DNA from: JADGRF01 sp035274465
GTDB lineage: Bacteria > Myxococcota_A > Polyangia > Polyangiales > JAFGIB01
Assembly: GCA_035274465.1 (NCBI GenBank)
Contig: DATEOF010000470.1
Span: 1 to 64,000, forward strand
Reading direction: 5' to 3'
Length of the DNA: 64,000 bases
Every line of letters starts with the position of its first letter. Positions within the stretch are counted from its first letter, which is position 1. The translations under genes and the position numbers were made by a program. Shown one piece after another: positions 33,701-41,937 of this stretch. The notes under the pieces are model-generated. The model was not told the origin of the DNA and searched no databases. It saw only the letters and a list, made by a program, of their open reading frames with translations.

Positions 33701-34884
33701 AGCGGGTGCGGCGATCGCAGATGGAAGGCACCCACCTGCTGCGCGAGATCCCTGCGTACGCCGTGTGTGACGACCTGACGCGTCTCAAGCAGGCCACGGA
33801 CAGCATCGAGAGCCTGGCGAGCATGTTCCCGAACTGGCAACCCGTGCTGCACTACGCGCGCAGCGAGCATGCCCGCATCCGGGGCGACCTGCCGGTCGCG
33901 CTGCAGGAGATCGAGACTGCCCTGACGCTGGTGGGCGCAGGCGAGCACCAGATCTGGTCCTACGCCGCGGGGGCGCAGGTGCTGACCCTGTACATGATGG
34001 AGCGGTACGCTGCCGCTCGCAGCTGCGGCGAGATGCACCTGGCGGCAGCCGAGCGCGCACAGCTCGGGATCGAGCGCAATCACATCCGCTTGCCGCTCGC
34101 GCTGGCGCTCGCGCGCTGCAACCGCTTCTCGGAAGCGGAACGCCACGCCGCGGACGCGCTCGCGGAGTGTCGGGCCCTCGGCTGCAAGGGCTTGAACCTG
34201 GCCCTGGTCTACGAGACGCAGGCGTGGATCGCGCTGCTCGGCAACTCGGCCGAGCGCACCGAGCTGCACCTGGCGGAGCTGGCGGCCCAGCTGAAGGGCG
34301 GAACGAGCCAGACGCTCGCAGCGCGCCACGAACGCCTGCGGCGCCTGGCGAACAAGACCTTCCTGGGCGACTTCGACTCGGCCCTGGACGAGCGCTCGCA
34401 CCACCTCGGCATGCAGATCATGCAGGCGCTCACCGCGTGCGACAGCACCGAAGAGCGCGCCCAACGCAGCCTCGACTTCTTGCTGGCCGAGACCGGCAGC
34501 GCGCAGGGCTTCCTGTACGCGGTCACGCACGACGGCTGCACGCTGGCGGCGAGCCGCGCGGACCACGACCCACCCCCGGAGGTCGATGCCGTCGCGCGCA
34601 AGAGTCTGGTGAACGAGCTCGCGGACAACCTCGCCACGGGCGACCTCGAGCCCGACTCCACCGCGAACACCGGGTACATGATCCACGGCGGTCGCTGCTA
34701 CCGCTCCATCTTGCTCGGCCACGCGGGCAGCAGCGGCTTCGTGGTCACGGGGCTGGGCGTGATCGTGAGCGACCCGGGCTCCCCGCTCAAGAACGTGACG
34801 CGCATCGCGACGCAGATCAGTCGCTACGGCGGTTTCCACCGCGACGCTCCGCGTTTGTCGGTCGTGCCGACAGCCACTGCTTGA
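30772..34884 (+). CDS. Ser/Thr protein kinase with AAA ATPase and long helical sensor region
   Basis: 1370 residues. An N-terminal Hanks-type kinase has GSGGMATVHRA, Lys48, catalytic loop HRDLSPRN (Asp140) and DFG at 158-160. It is followed by an AAA/STAND-like ATPase with P-loop GPPGVGRTR, where Arg replaces the usual Lys, and LLLVVDDLHRID as Walker B. About 700 residues of TPR-like helices follow, and a C-terminal GAF-like region. This is the architecture of large myxobacterial signalling kinases. Its place behind the nine-gene operon suggests but does not prove a regulatory link. Confidence 0.85.
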   Translation: MTKAVPLAAPDSVTTSSRYRIVQNLGSGGMATVHRALDTVRGCEVALKRLRTDVDPDARRRGIAHLEREFHTLSQMAHPRVVSVFDYGVDAGDPYYTMELLDGGDLQERSRLDWRTACAVASDICSALSLMHSRRLVHRDLSPRNVRCTSDGRAKLIDFGAMVDMGPSKSVVGTPAICAPELVRLQSLDGRTDLYALGATLYFTLTGRFPYPARTFAQLESMWKLRPPAPSEIVSDISPAVDALVMELLQLDAALRPSNASEVMQRLRAVAGLPVDEQLLVSQAYLATPNLVGRDRAVARMRKYTSALCNGRGRAVLVEGPPGVGRTRFLDACVLEGKLAGATVIRADPSDALSGELGVARALGRRLLEAAETQAVDSAKPHWDVLAAAIPELKALGAGRTPLTAAGKQSESERETALQQAIRAWLLAFCQLRPLLLVVDDLHRIDEASASLIALLAKECRQHRLFVVSSMPTDNRAFSLSRRVLAEASSKLELSALRLHETELLLRSVFGDVPNVQLLTSRLHEVCEGRPRDLMQLAQHLVDKGVLRYHDGTWSLPAKIDTASLPTSLAQALSERVMALSPEARQLAQAMALCGGQNLTLQECEVLADGDLLQVRRSLDELRLVGVVVGGGDTFTIAAQGFANALLATIEQEAERPLHARLADVFERRGNAEILCALHWFKAGRDERGLDVLIKHCEDSPRITAADPDAFVRLINSLPPGWLSVFDRALELAVATGRPARVCYLLQRRVISLSPYDSTCRPSRYHYLAPVAELSRCAGLDIYARLDASLDPKLRLKEALAAARQRYDSLPEHERVLPPLEAAGELARAVLTCVGASSSSLDLELLRLLPSLAPLVPMSPGIEIVHQVVEAVTQRIAGRTDQARDMYLKLLERLAQLDNSSLDQTYRITTQKGIFFVMANLDAAFGLESCLKWIDGISDSPLHEINACHSRGLYRVWQGDALAADHERSQAELLMVQRVRRSQMEGTHLLREIPAYAVCDDLTRLKQATDSIESLASMFPNWQPVLHYARSEHARIRGDLPVALQEIETALTLVGAGEHQIWSYAAGAQVLTLYMMERYAAARSCGEMHLAAAERAQLGIERNHIRLPLALALARCNRFSEAERHAADALAECRALGCKGLNLALVYETQAWIALLGNSAERTELHLAELAAQLKGGTSQTLAARHERLRRLANKTFLGDFDSALDERSHHLGMQIMQALTACDSTEERAQRSLDFLLAETGSAQGFLYAVTHDGCTLAASRADHDPPPEVDAVARKSLVNELADNLATGDLEPDSTANTGYMIHGGRCYRSILLGHAGSSGFVVTGLGVIVSDPGSPLKNVTRIATQISRYGGFHRDAPRLSVVPTATA

Positions 34885-34911
34885 TCGGTCCAACCGGCGT
34901 ACAGTCGCCGC

Positions 34912-35586
34912 ATGACCCAACCAGCTCTCGCGATCGTGACCGGTGCCAACGGCAATCTCGGCAGTGCCGTGGTCTCTCGTCTGTCTGCCGACGGCCTGCG
35001 GGTGGCGCAGGTCGAGCGCTCGCGCATCGTGCTCGACGGGGCGCCGGTCGCCGAGCTCGATCTGGGCGATGGGGCGAGCGTGCGGCGCGCGTTCGCGGCC
35101 CTGCCCCTGTCCGGAAGTAAATTGCAATCGGTCGTGCACACCGTCGGCACGTTCCGCGCGGGCAGCGCGCTCCCGGACGCCGCCGACTCGGACTTCGAGG
35201 ACCTGTTCCAGATCAACGTGATGACCACGGTGCACGTGATCCAGGCGGCGCTGTCGATCATGCTGCCGCAGCGGTCCGGTCGCATCGCGGTCGTCGCCAG
35301 TATCGACGCGCTGGCTGGCGTGGCCAAGCGCGCGGCCTATGGCGCGTCGAAGGCCGCACAGCTGCGCGTGGTCGAGAGCACCGCGGCCGAGCTGCGCGGG
35401 ACGGGCATCACGCTGAACGCGGTGCTGCCGGGCACGATGGACACGCCGCAGAACCGCGCCGCCATGCCCAAAGCCGATCCGACCAGCTGGGTGAAACTCG
35501 AGGAGGTCGCCGACGTACTGGGGTTCCTGGTCTCGGAGCGAGCCTCGGCCGTCCACGGCCAGGCGATCCGAGTCGAGCGTAGCTAG
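34912..35586 (+). CDS. Short-chain dehydrogenase/reductase
   Basis: 224 residues with the SDR cofactor motif TGANGNLG, the catalytic Ser in VVASIDALAG and YGASK as the Tyr/Lys pair. The end VHGQAIRVERS corresponds to the usual C-terminal G-Q-x-I-x-V-x-G segment. Substrate unknown. It follows the kinase by 27 bases and may be co-transcribed. Confidence 0.85.
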   Translation: MTQPALAIVTGANGNLGSAVVSRLSADGLRVAQVERSRIVLDGAPVAELDLGDGASVRRAFAALPLSGSKLQSVVHTVGTFRAGSALPDAADSDFEDLFQINVMTTVHVIQAALSIMLPQRSGRIAVVASIDALAGVAKRAAYGASKAAQLRVVESTAAELRGTGITLNAVLPGTMDTPQNRAAMPKADPTSWVKLEEVADVLGFLVSERASAVHGQAIRVERS

Positions 35587-35728
35587 AAAATCGCAGCCAT
35601 TTCGCGGGGTGAAACATTTGCGGCGGCTGCTCCGTACAAGGTGAGCGAACCCAAAACACCGCCTTTGCAGACCGCTATTTCGGTTCTAGAGACAAGGGCA
35701 GCGGGTGTCGGGTAGGAGATGGTGCGGC

Positions 35729-36826
35729 ATGCGAGCATCCCGAAACTTCGTGGTGATGGCGGTGGTACTGTGTGCCTGCACGGCACACGCCGAGCCAGCG
35801 CCGGTCAAACCCGGGCCTGCGAGCCCAAAGAAGGAAGGCACCGTGAGTCAAACTCCGTACAAGAAGCCGAGTGACGCCGACCTCAAGACGCGCCTGACCA
35901 AGGAACAGTACGAGGTCACGCAGCATTCGGGCACCGAACCCCCGTTCCGCAACGCGTACTGGGACAATCATGCGCCCGGGATCTACGTCGACGTGACCAC
36001 CGGCGAGCCGCTGTTCTCGTCCACGGACAAGTTCGATTCGGGCACCGGCTGGCCCAGCTTCACCAAGCCGCTCGAGACGGGCAGCGTGGTCGAGAAGACG
36101 GACAACAGCCACGGCATGCGCCGCGTCGAGGTGCGCTCGAAGAGCGGCGATGCGCACCTGGGTCATCTGTTCGACGACGGCCCCGCGCCTACGGGCCAGC
36201 GCTTCTGCATGAACTCTGCGTCGCTGCGCTTCATCCCCGCGGAGAAGCTGCAGCAGGAGGGCTACGGCCAGTTCGCCAAGTTGTTCCCGAACGTGAAGCA
36301 AGCCGGCAGCGAGAATGCGCCGAAGGCAGAGCCCGGCCAGACACGCGAGACGGCGATCCTCGCGGGCGGGTGCTTCTGGGGCATGGAGAACATCCTGCGG
36401 AAGATCCCGGGCGTGATCTCGACCGACGTGGGCTACACGGGCGGCAGCCTGTCGAGCCCGAGCTATCAAGACGTCACGACGGGCCGTACCGGTCACGCCG
36501 AGTCGGTGAAGATCGTGTTCGATCCCAAGGTGATCAGCTACGAAGCCCTGCTCGGCTACTTCTTCCGCATGCACGATCCCACGACGCTGAATCGTCAAGA
36601 GAACGACGTGGGCACGCAGTATCGCTCGGCGATCTTCTACACCAGCGAAGAACAGAAGCGCGTGGCGGAAGCCGTGAAGAAGAAGGTCGACGAGTCGAAG
36701 AAGTGGAAGAGCCCGATCGTCACGCAGATCGTGCCTGCGAGCACGTTCTTCATGGCCGAGGACTATCACCAGGACTACTTGGTGGTGCATCCGGACGGCT
36801 ATAACTGCCACGTCCTGCGAGATTGA
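35729..36826 (+). CDS. msrBA: Exported bifunctional methionine sulfoxide reductase MsrB-MsrA
   Basis: 365 residues with an N-terminal signal peptide (VVMAVVLCACTAHA), so it repairs oxidised Met in the envelope. The MsrB domain comes first: TGWPSFTKP, HLGHLFDDGP and RFCMNSASLRF with the catalytic Cys. It lacks the paired zinc Cys of many MsrB proteins, as other fused forms do. The MsrA domain begins at ILAGGCFWGMENI with its catalytic Cys. The order MsrB then MsrA is the reverse of the common fusion. The start is the ATG behind an AGGAG. Confidence 0.88.
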   Translation: MRASRNFVVMAVVLCACTAHAEPAPVKPGPASPKKEGTVSQTPYKKPSDADLKTRLTKEQYEVTQHSGTEPPFRNAYWDNHAPGIYVDVTTGEPLFSSTDKFDSGTGWPSFTKPLETGSVVEKTDNSHGMRRVEVRSKSGDAHLGHLFDDGPAPTGQRFCMNSASLRFIPAEKLQQEGYGQFAKLFPNVKQAGSENAPKAEPGQTRETAILAGGCFWGMENILRKIPGVISTDVGYTGGSLSSPSYQDVTTGRTGHAESVKIVFDPKVISYEALLGYFFRMHDPTTLNRQENDVGTQYRSAIFYTSEEQKRVAEAVKKKVDESKKWKSPIVTQIVPASTFFMAEDYHQDYLVVHPDGYNCHVLRD

Positions 36827-36850
36827 GCTGTCCTCTGACTGTGCTATGAC

Positions 36851-36880
36851 CGGGCTGCTTCGTGAGAGCGAAGCAGCCCG
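36851..36880. terminator. Perfect 12-bp hairpin between msr and mscS
   Basis: CGGGCTGCTTCG (36851-36862) and CGAAGCAGCCCG (36869-36880) pair perfectly around TGAGAG. It begins 24 bases after the msr stop. There is no T-run, so as a terminator it would need help. Its right arm ends two bases before the chosen ATG of the channel gene and would block ribosome access, so it may act on translation. Confidence 0.45.
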
Positions 36881-36882
36881 TC

Positions 36883-38172
36883 ATGTTTAATTCACAGCTG
36901 ATCTCCAGACGTTTCCTGCTGGCGCTCGCGCTCGGTGGTGTGCTGCTGGCCCCGACGTTGGCCAGCGCGGCGCCCACCAAGCACCAAGAGAACGGACCGC
37001 TGTACGAAGCCGCGGAAGAAGCGTTCGACGGTGTGCTGCTCGAGCTCGCGCCCCCCGCATTGCGCAAGCGCGGCCCCGGCAACCTGTTGTGGGCGCAATG
37101 GATCGGCATGCCGATCGTCCTGCTGCTGGGCTTCGTCATCGGCTACGCGTTTCATCGCCTGTCCCGTGCCGCAGTGCGACCGCTGGCACGACGCACCGTC
37201 ACGCCCTGGGACGACGCGCTGATCGAAGCGCTCAACGGCCCGCTGATCGTCACGTGGACGCTGCTTTCGACGTTCTTCTTGTCACCGCTGCTCGGCCTGC
37301 GACCGGCGGCAGAACAGCAGGCCCATCACATCCTTCGCGCGGCCTGGCTGATCTGCCTGTTCTGGGCCTTCATCCGCTCGGTCGACGTGGCCACTCGGGT
37401 GTTGTCGAACATGACGCTGGGCGAGAGCGCGCATCGTGCGCTCGTGCCGGTGGTCGCGAAGATGGGCAAGCTGGTGGTGGTGGCGTTCGCGGCCGTCGCC
37501 CTGCTGTCCGAGCTCGGCTATTCGGTCACCAGCCTGCTCGCCGGCCTCGGCATCGGCGGTTTGGCGGTGGCGCTCGCGGCGCAGAAGACCTTCGAACACT
37601 GGCTGGGCGCGTTCTCGATCGCGATCGACAAGCCGTTTCGTGAAGGCGACTACGTCAAGGTGAACGGCGTGGAGGGCACGATCGAGGAGATCGGCATGCG
37701 CTCCACGCGTCTCCGCACGCCGGCTCGGACGGTCATCAGCATCCCGAACGGAAAGCTGGCCGAGATGCAGCCGGAGAACATGGCGCCGCGCGATCGCATG
37801 CGCCTGTTCTGCGAAATACGCCTGCGCCTGAACACGAGCACCGATCAAGTGCGCGAGATCCTGCGCGAGCTGATGCGCGTGCTGCGCGAGCACCCGAAGC
37901 TGTGGAGCGACGGGCAAGACACGAGCGTGGTGCTGCGCGAGCTCGCGGTATCCGCGCTGGTGATCGAGGTGGTCGCGTTCTTCGCCACGACCAACGCCAA
38001 CGAGTTCAACGCCATCCGCCAGGACGTGCTGCTCGACTTCATGCAGGTGGTCGAAGCGGCAGGTGCGGAGCTGGCGCTACCGGAGCAACGGCTCGAATTG
38101 TCCTCGCAGCCATCAGCTGCGGCTAGCGACATTCAGGGTCTGACGACTACTGACAAGTCACGTCAGGCGTGA
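36883..38172 (+). CDS. MscS-family mechanosensitive channel
   Basis: 429 residues. A signal peptide (LLALALGGVLLAPTLASA) is followed by a periplasmic segment, several membrane helices and the MscS core: pore helix SVTSLLAGLGIGGLAVALAAQKTFEHWLGAFSIAIDKPFREGDYVKV, then the beta domain VEGTIEEIGMRSTRLRT and PNGKLAE. Such channels open on membrane tension and release solutes during osmotic downshock. The ATG at 36883 was chosen over a GTG at 36862 inside the hairpin. Confidence 0.88.
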   Translation: MFNSQLISRRFLLALALGGVLLAPTLASAAPTKHQENGPLYEAAEEAFDGVLLELAPPALRKRGPGNLLWAQWIGMPIVLLLGFVIGYAFHRLSRAAVRPLARRTVTPWDDALIEALNGPLIVTWTLLSTFFLSPLLGLRPAAEQQAHHILRAAWLICLFWAFIRSVDVATRVLSNMTLGESAHRALVPVVAKMGKLVVVAFAAVALLSELGYSVTSLLAGLGIGGLAVALAAQKTFEHWLGAFSIAIDKPFREGDYVKVNGVEGTIEEIGMRSTRLRTPARTVISIPNGKLAEMQPENMAPRDRMRLFCEIRLRLNTSTDQVREILRELMRVLREHPKLWSDGQDTSVVLRELAVSALVIEVVAFFATTNANEFNAIRQDVLLDFMQVVEAAGAELALPEQRLELSSQPSAAASDIQGLTTTDKSRQA

Positions 38173-38467
38173 AGGCGTAGGCTGGCGAGCCGCGCCAGGT
38201 GACGATGCTCTTCTTCTCGCCCACTGCCAGGTTCACTTGCTGCGCTTTGGGATTCACATCCGTCTTGACGCTGCAGCTCACGGGCTTCTTGCAGTTGTTG
38301 GTCAGCTTGACGATGTGGTCGTAACCCAGGCCGGCATACGGGGCGTCTTGCGAGACGTCCACGCAGCTCACCGGTGCAGCCGACGGAGGCGGGTCGGCCA
38401 TTACCGACTCGGCTAGTCCCAACAGGAGGGCCAGACCACCCAACAACCCCAGGCCGCGTTTTGACAT
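38147..38467 (-). CDS. Small secreted protein
   Basis: 106 residues with a clear signal peptide (GLLGGLALLLGLAESVMA). The mature part has four Cys in a compact, strand-rich sequence (HIVKLTNNCKKPVSCSVKTDVNP) that may be an Ig- or adhesin-like fold. No family recognised. It overlaps the 3' end of the channel gene by 26 bases and is divergent from the kinase at 38583. Confidence 0.65.
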   Translation of the reverse strand: MSKRGLGLLGGLALLLGLAESVMADPPPSAAPVSCVDVSQDAPYAGLGYDHIVKLTNNCKKPVSCSVKTDVNPKAQQVNLAVGEKKSIVTWRGSPAYAFTPDVTCQ

Positions 38468-38582
38468 AATTAACCGATAAACCCTGAATGAGGTCTCCGC
38501 AAGCCGAGCGCTGCCATGCCACACCATCGCATATGGCTGCAGCGCGGAGCGACCGATATCCTACCCGGATGAGGATCGCACC

Positions 38583-40319
38583 TTGTCACTGAAGGTATGC
38601 CCGCGCTGCGACGCACGCTTCCGCGGCGACATCGTGACATGTCCGATCGACGGCACCGCGCTGCGCGAACCCGCTGATCCGTTCGTGGGACGCACCATCG
38701 GCGGCCGATATTTAATCGAAGAGGAGTTGGGCTCGGGCGGCATGGGCTCGGTCTACCGCGCGCGACACCAGATCATCGGTCGCGACGTGGCGCTGAAGTT
38801 CCTGGAGCCGGCGCTGGTGCGCAACGAGCGCCAGCGCAAGCGCTTCCTGGGTGAGGCGCGCGCCGCCAATCAGATCAACCACGAGCACATCATCGACATC
38901 ACCGACTTCGGCGAGACCGAGGACGGCCTGGTGTACATGGTGATGGAGTATCTGGAAGGCCGACCACTCAGCGAAGAGATCGAAAAAGGCCCCTTGCCGC
39001 CGCGGCGTGCGCTGCGCATCGCCACGCAGATCGCCCTCGGTTTGGCGCGCGCACACGAGCTGGGCGTGGTGCACCGCGACATCAAGCCCGCGAACATCTA
39101 CCTGGTCCGGCGCAAGGCCGACCCCGACTACGTGAAGATCCTCGACTTCGGCGTGGCGCGCATCGAGCACGACATGCGCATCACCGGCCAGGGCACGATC
39201 GTCGGCACGCCCGAGTACATCGCGCCCGAGCAGATCCACACCGCGACTGCGCTGCCCTCGGCCGACTTGTATTCGCTCGGCTGCGTGCTGTTCGAGATGC
39301 TGACCGGGCGCCTGCCGTTCGAAGGCAAGACGACCATCCTGCTGGTCAAGCACCTGAACGATCCGGCGCCCAAGCCCAGCGCGGTGAACGCCAGCGTTCC
39401 GCCCGAGGTCGATCAGCTGGTGCTTCGCCTGATGCACAAGGAAGCCGGCCAGCGTTTCCGTGACGCGTACCACCTGGTGGAGGCGCTGCAGCAACTGCTC
39501 GACGAGCTGCCTGGCGTGGCTCGCGGCCGTCTCGGGAACGACAGCACCCCGGAGTCGTTCGAGGACTCTGCGATCGTGCCGGGGCCGAGCGAAGAGGAGA
39601 GTCTCTACCGCACCATCGACCTGTACCGTTCGATGCTCGGCGACGCGCACCCGGGTGGCACGGCGCCGAGCTGGTTGCCGCAGACCATCGAGTACCTCGA
39701 AAACACGGTGACCGAGGTACAGGTGCTGCGGAAGCGCCTGCGCGAAGCCGCCGAGCGCGCCACGGAAGAAGAGGAAGAGACGCGCGGGCCGCGTGATCGC
39801 ATCGGCCGCGCGCTCGACGAGCTGGCCAAGGACGACTCGCGCCTGGGCCGCGTGATCGAGAGCCTGAGCGAGGCGCTGCGCTCGTCCGAGGAGCGGCTGG
39901 ATCGCGCCATGTGCAACATGTTCGAGATCGCCGCCGGCCCGCTGCAGGCCAAGGCTGGACGCGCGCTCAACGAGCAGGAGGCGCTGCAATTCGGCAAGCT
40001 GGTCGAAGGCACCCGCCGATTGGCCAGCGAGCGCGAACGCACGCTCGGCCTGCGCACGGAGCTCGACACCAAGCGCAGCGAGCACAACGACCTGCGCTTT
40101 CAGATCGCCGAGCTCAAGGAGCAGCTCCAGGCGCTGCAGGGCGCGGCCACCGTCGACCAGCAGCTGGCGCACGACGAGGTCACGCGCCTGCTCGCGCAGA
40201 TCCAGGCCAAGCTCGAGGCCATGGCGCCCTATTCCAACCGCGTGGCGCTGCATTTCAGCCAGTTTCCGGAGCTGCGCAAGCGACTTGCAGAGCCGCCGCA
40301 CAGCGCCGGCGACCGATAG
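38583..40319 (+). CDS. Ser/Thr protein kinase with zinc-ribbon N-terminus and coiled-coil tail
   Basis: 578 residues from a TTG behind GAGG. It opens with a zinc-ribbon-like CPRCDARFRGDIVTCPIDG. The Hanks-type kinase (about 40-310) has GSGGMGSVYRA, Lys72, HRDIKPANIYL and ILDFGVARIE, followed by TPEYIAPEQ. The C-terminal ~250 residues are highly charged and predicted coiled coil. No membrane helix is visible, so it is probably cytosolic. A hairpin follows at 40325. Confidence 0.88.
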   Translation: MSLKVCPRCDARFRGDIVTCPIDGTALREPADPFVGRTIGGRYLIEEELGSGGMGSVYRARHQIIGRDVALKFLEPALVRNERQRKRFLGEARAANQINHEHIIDITDFGETEDGLVYMVMEYLEGRPLSEEIEKGPLPPRRALRIATQIALGLARAHELGVVHRDIKPANIYLVRRKADPDYVKILDFGVARIEHDMRITGQGTIVGTPEYIAPEQIHTATALPSADLYSLGCVLFEMLTGRLPFEGKTTILLVKHLNDPAPKPSAVNASVPPEVDQLVLRLMHKEAGQRFRDAYHLVEALQQLLDELPGVARGRLGNDSTPESFEDSAIVPGPSEEESLYRTIDLYRSMLGDAHPGGTAPSWLPQTIEYLENTVTEVQVLRKRLREAAERATEEEEETRGPRDRIGRALDELAKDDSRLGRVIESLSEALRSSEERLDRAMCNMFEIAAGPLQAKAGRALNEQEALQFGKLVEGTRRLASERERTLGLRTELDTKRSEHNDLRFQIAELKEQLQALQGAATVDQQLAHDEVTRLLAQIQAKLEAMAPYSNRVALHFSQFPELRKRLAEPPHSAGDR

Positions 40320-40324
40320 CCAGA

Positions 40325-40356
40325 GGAAAGGTCGCGCCCTGAGGCGCGAGCTTTCC
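40325..40356. terminator. Hairpin after kinase gene
   Basis: GGAAAGGTCGCGCC pairs with GGCGCGAGCTTTCC apart from one mismatch, with a CTGA loop, starting five bases after the kinase stop. There is no T-run, as is common in very GC-rich genomes, so its strength is uncertain. Confidence 0.4.
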
Positions 40357-40405
40357 GGTCGAATCCGGGTTGACGGACACGGCCGGAGCCCGCAACTTTG
40401 GCGCC

Positions 40406-41824
40406 GTGACGGAAACGCCCAAGAAGACCATCCACTTCGTGTCCCTCGGCTGCCCGAAAAACCGAGTGGATACCGAGGTGATGCTGGGGGTGAGCGGCGG
40501 GCTGGGCTTCCAGCTGGTCGCCGACGCCGCGGAAGCCGAAGTGATCGTGGTCAACACCTGCGGCTTCGTCGAGGCGGCCAAGCAAGAGTCGATCGACACG
40601 ATCTTCGAGCTGGCCGACTTCAAGCAGAAGGGCCGCTGCGAGACGCTGGTCGTCGCCGGCTGCCTGTCGCAGCGCTACTCGAGCGAGCTCGCGGCGGAGA
40701 TGCCCGAAGTCGACCACTTCCTCGGCTCGAGCGACATGCTCAAGCTCGGCAGCGTGCTGCAAGCCGACACCGAGCACCCGGCCGCGCGCATGCTGGTCGG
40801 CAACCCGGCCGAGTACGTCTACCGCCAGAGTGATCCGCGGCAGCTGTCGGCTGCCAAGCACAGCGCCTACGTGAAGATCGCCGAAGGCTGCTCGCGCCGC
40901 TGCAGCTTCTGCGCGATCCCGAGCTTTCGTGGCACGCAGCGCTCGCGGCCGATCGCGGACGTCGTGGCCGAGGTCGAGCGGCTGTGCGCGGCAGGCACGG
41001 TCGAGATCAACCTGGTCAGTCAGGACACCATCGCCTACGGCCGCGACCTGAAAGACGGCAGCGATCTGGCGGGGCTGCTCCGCGCGCTGCTCGACGTGCG
41101 CGCGCTGCGCTGGCTGCGCTTGTTCTACCTCTACCCCGAGCGCATGGACGACGCGCTGGTCGAGATCCTCGGCTCGGGCGGCAAGCTGGTGCCCTACGTC
41201 GACGCGCCGTTCCAGCACGTCACCGACCGCATGCTCAAGATCATGCGCCGCGGTTACAACGCCGCGCGCCAGCGCGAGTTCATCGCGCGGCTGCGAGACA
41301 ACATCCCCGGCGTGTTCATGCGCAGCGCCTTCATCGTCGGCCACCCCGGCGAGACCGACGAAGACTTCGCCGCGCTGCGGCAGTTCGTGGAAGCGGGTGA
41401 GCTCGATCACGTGGGCGTGTTCCGCTACTCGCACGAAGAAGGCACGCACAGCGGCAGCCTGGAAGAGCTGGTCGCGCCGAAGCTGATCGAACGCCGCGCC
41501 CGCGAGCTCATGAAGGCCCAGCGCGCGGTCAGCAAGCGCAGGCTGAAGGCATTGATCGGCAAGGAGCTCGAGGTACTGGTCGAAGGCGAGAGCGACGAGA
41601 GCGAGCTCTTGCTGGTGGGACGGCATGCCGGGCAGGCACCCGAGGTCGACGGCCAGGTGCACCTGATCAACGGCGCCGCGCAGCCGGGGGAGATCCGCCG
41701 CGTGAAGATCACGCACGCAGCAGACTACGACCTGGTCGGCGACCTGTCGCTCGGCCTGGATGCACCGATCGAGGCGACCAAGCCAGCGCGCCGCTCGGAG
41801 CGGCGCTTGCGCGTGGTGTCTTAG
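40406..41824 (+). CDS. rimO: Ribosomal protein S12 methylthiotransferase RimO
   Basis: 472 residues. The N-terminal MTTase domain starts HFVSLGCPKNRVDTEVML and supplies the second cluster's Cys residues (NTCGFVEAAKQESID, VAGCLSQRY). The radical SAM motif is GCSRRCSFCAIPSFRG (C-x3-C-x2-C). The C-terminal TRAM domain ends in TKPARRSERRLRVVS. RimO adds a methylthio group to an Asp of ribosomal protein S12. The GTG at 40406 was chosen; a TTG at 40370 would add 12 residues. Confidence 0.92.
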   Translation: MTETPKKTIHFVSLGCPKNRVDTEVMLGVSGGLGFQLVADAAEAEVIVVNTCGFVEAAKQESIDTIFELADFKQKGRCETLVVAGCLSQRYSSELAAEMPEVDHFLGSSDMLKLGSVLQADTEHPAARMLVGNPAEYVYRQSDPRQLSAAKHSAYVKIAEGCSRRCSFCAIPSFRGTQRSRPIADVVAEVERLCAAGTVEINLVSQDTIAYGRDLKDGSDLAGLLRALLDVRALRWLRLFYLYPERMDDALVEILGSGGKLVPYVDAPFQHVTDRMLKIMRRGYNAARQREFIARLRDNIPGVFMRSAFIVGHPGETDEDFAALRQFVEAGELDHVGVFRYSHEEGTHSGSLEELVAPKLIERRARELMKAQRAVSKRRLKALIGKELEVLVEGESDESELLLVGRHAGQAPEVDGQVHLINGAAQPGEIRRVKITHAADYDLVGDLSLGLDAPIEATKPARRSERRLRVVS

Positions 41825-41911
41825 AACTAGCAACTAGGAACAGAAACGCGAGCACGGAACGAAGATCGTTTCGTGCTGCTAGTCGATGTTCATGTTCCTA
41901 GTTGCTAGTTC
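41824..41911. repeat. Nested 19-bp and 12-bp inverted repeats between rimO and the oxoamine synthase
   Basis: Bases 41824-41842 are the exact reverse complement of 41893-41911 (19 bp, outer arm GAACTAGCAACTAGGAACA). Between them AGCACGGAACGA (41851-41862) pairs with TCGTTTCGTGCT (41866-41877) with one G-T wobble. The structure fills most of the gap between two convergent genes and is less GC-rich than its surroundings. It could be a bidirectional terminator or a small REP-like element. Confidence 0.6.
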
Positions 41912-41937
41912 CTCTGCGCAACGGCCGCTGCCGAAGT

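Noticed and set aside
32938..35556. Long open frame of about 870 codons on the minus strand
   Set aside because: It is the shadow of the large kinase gene and the SDR. The composition is antisense-like and no domain is recognisable, whereas the plus-strand products are clear.
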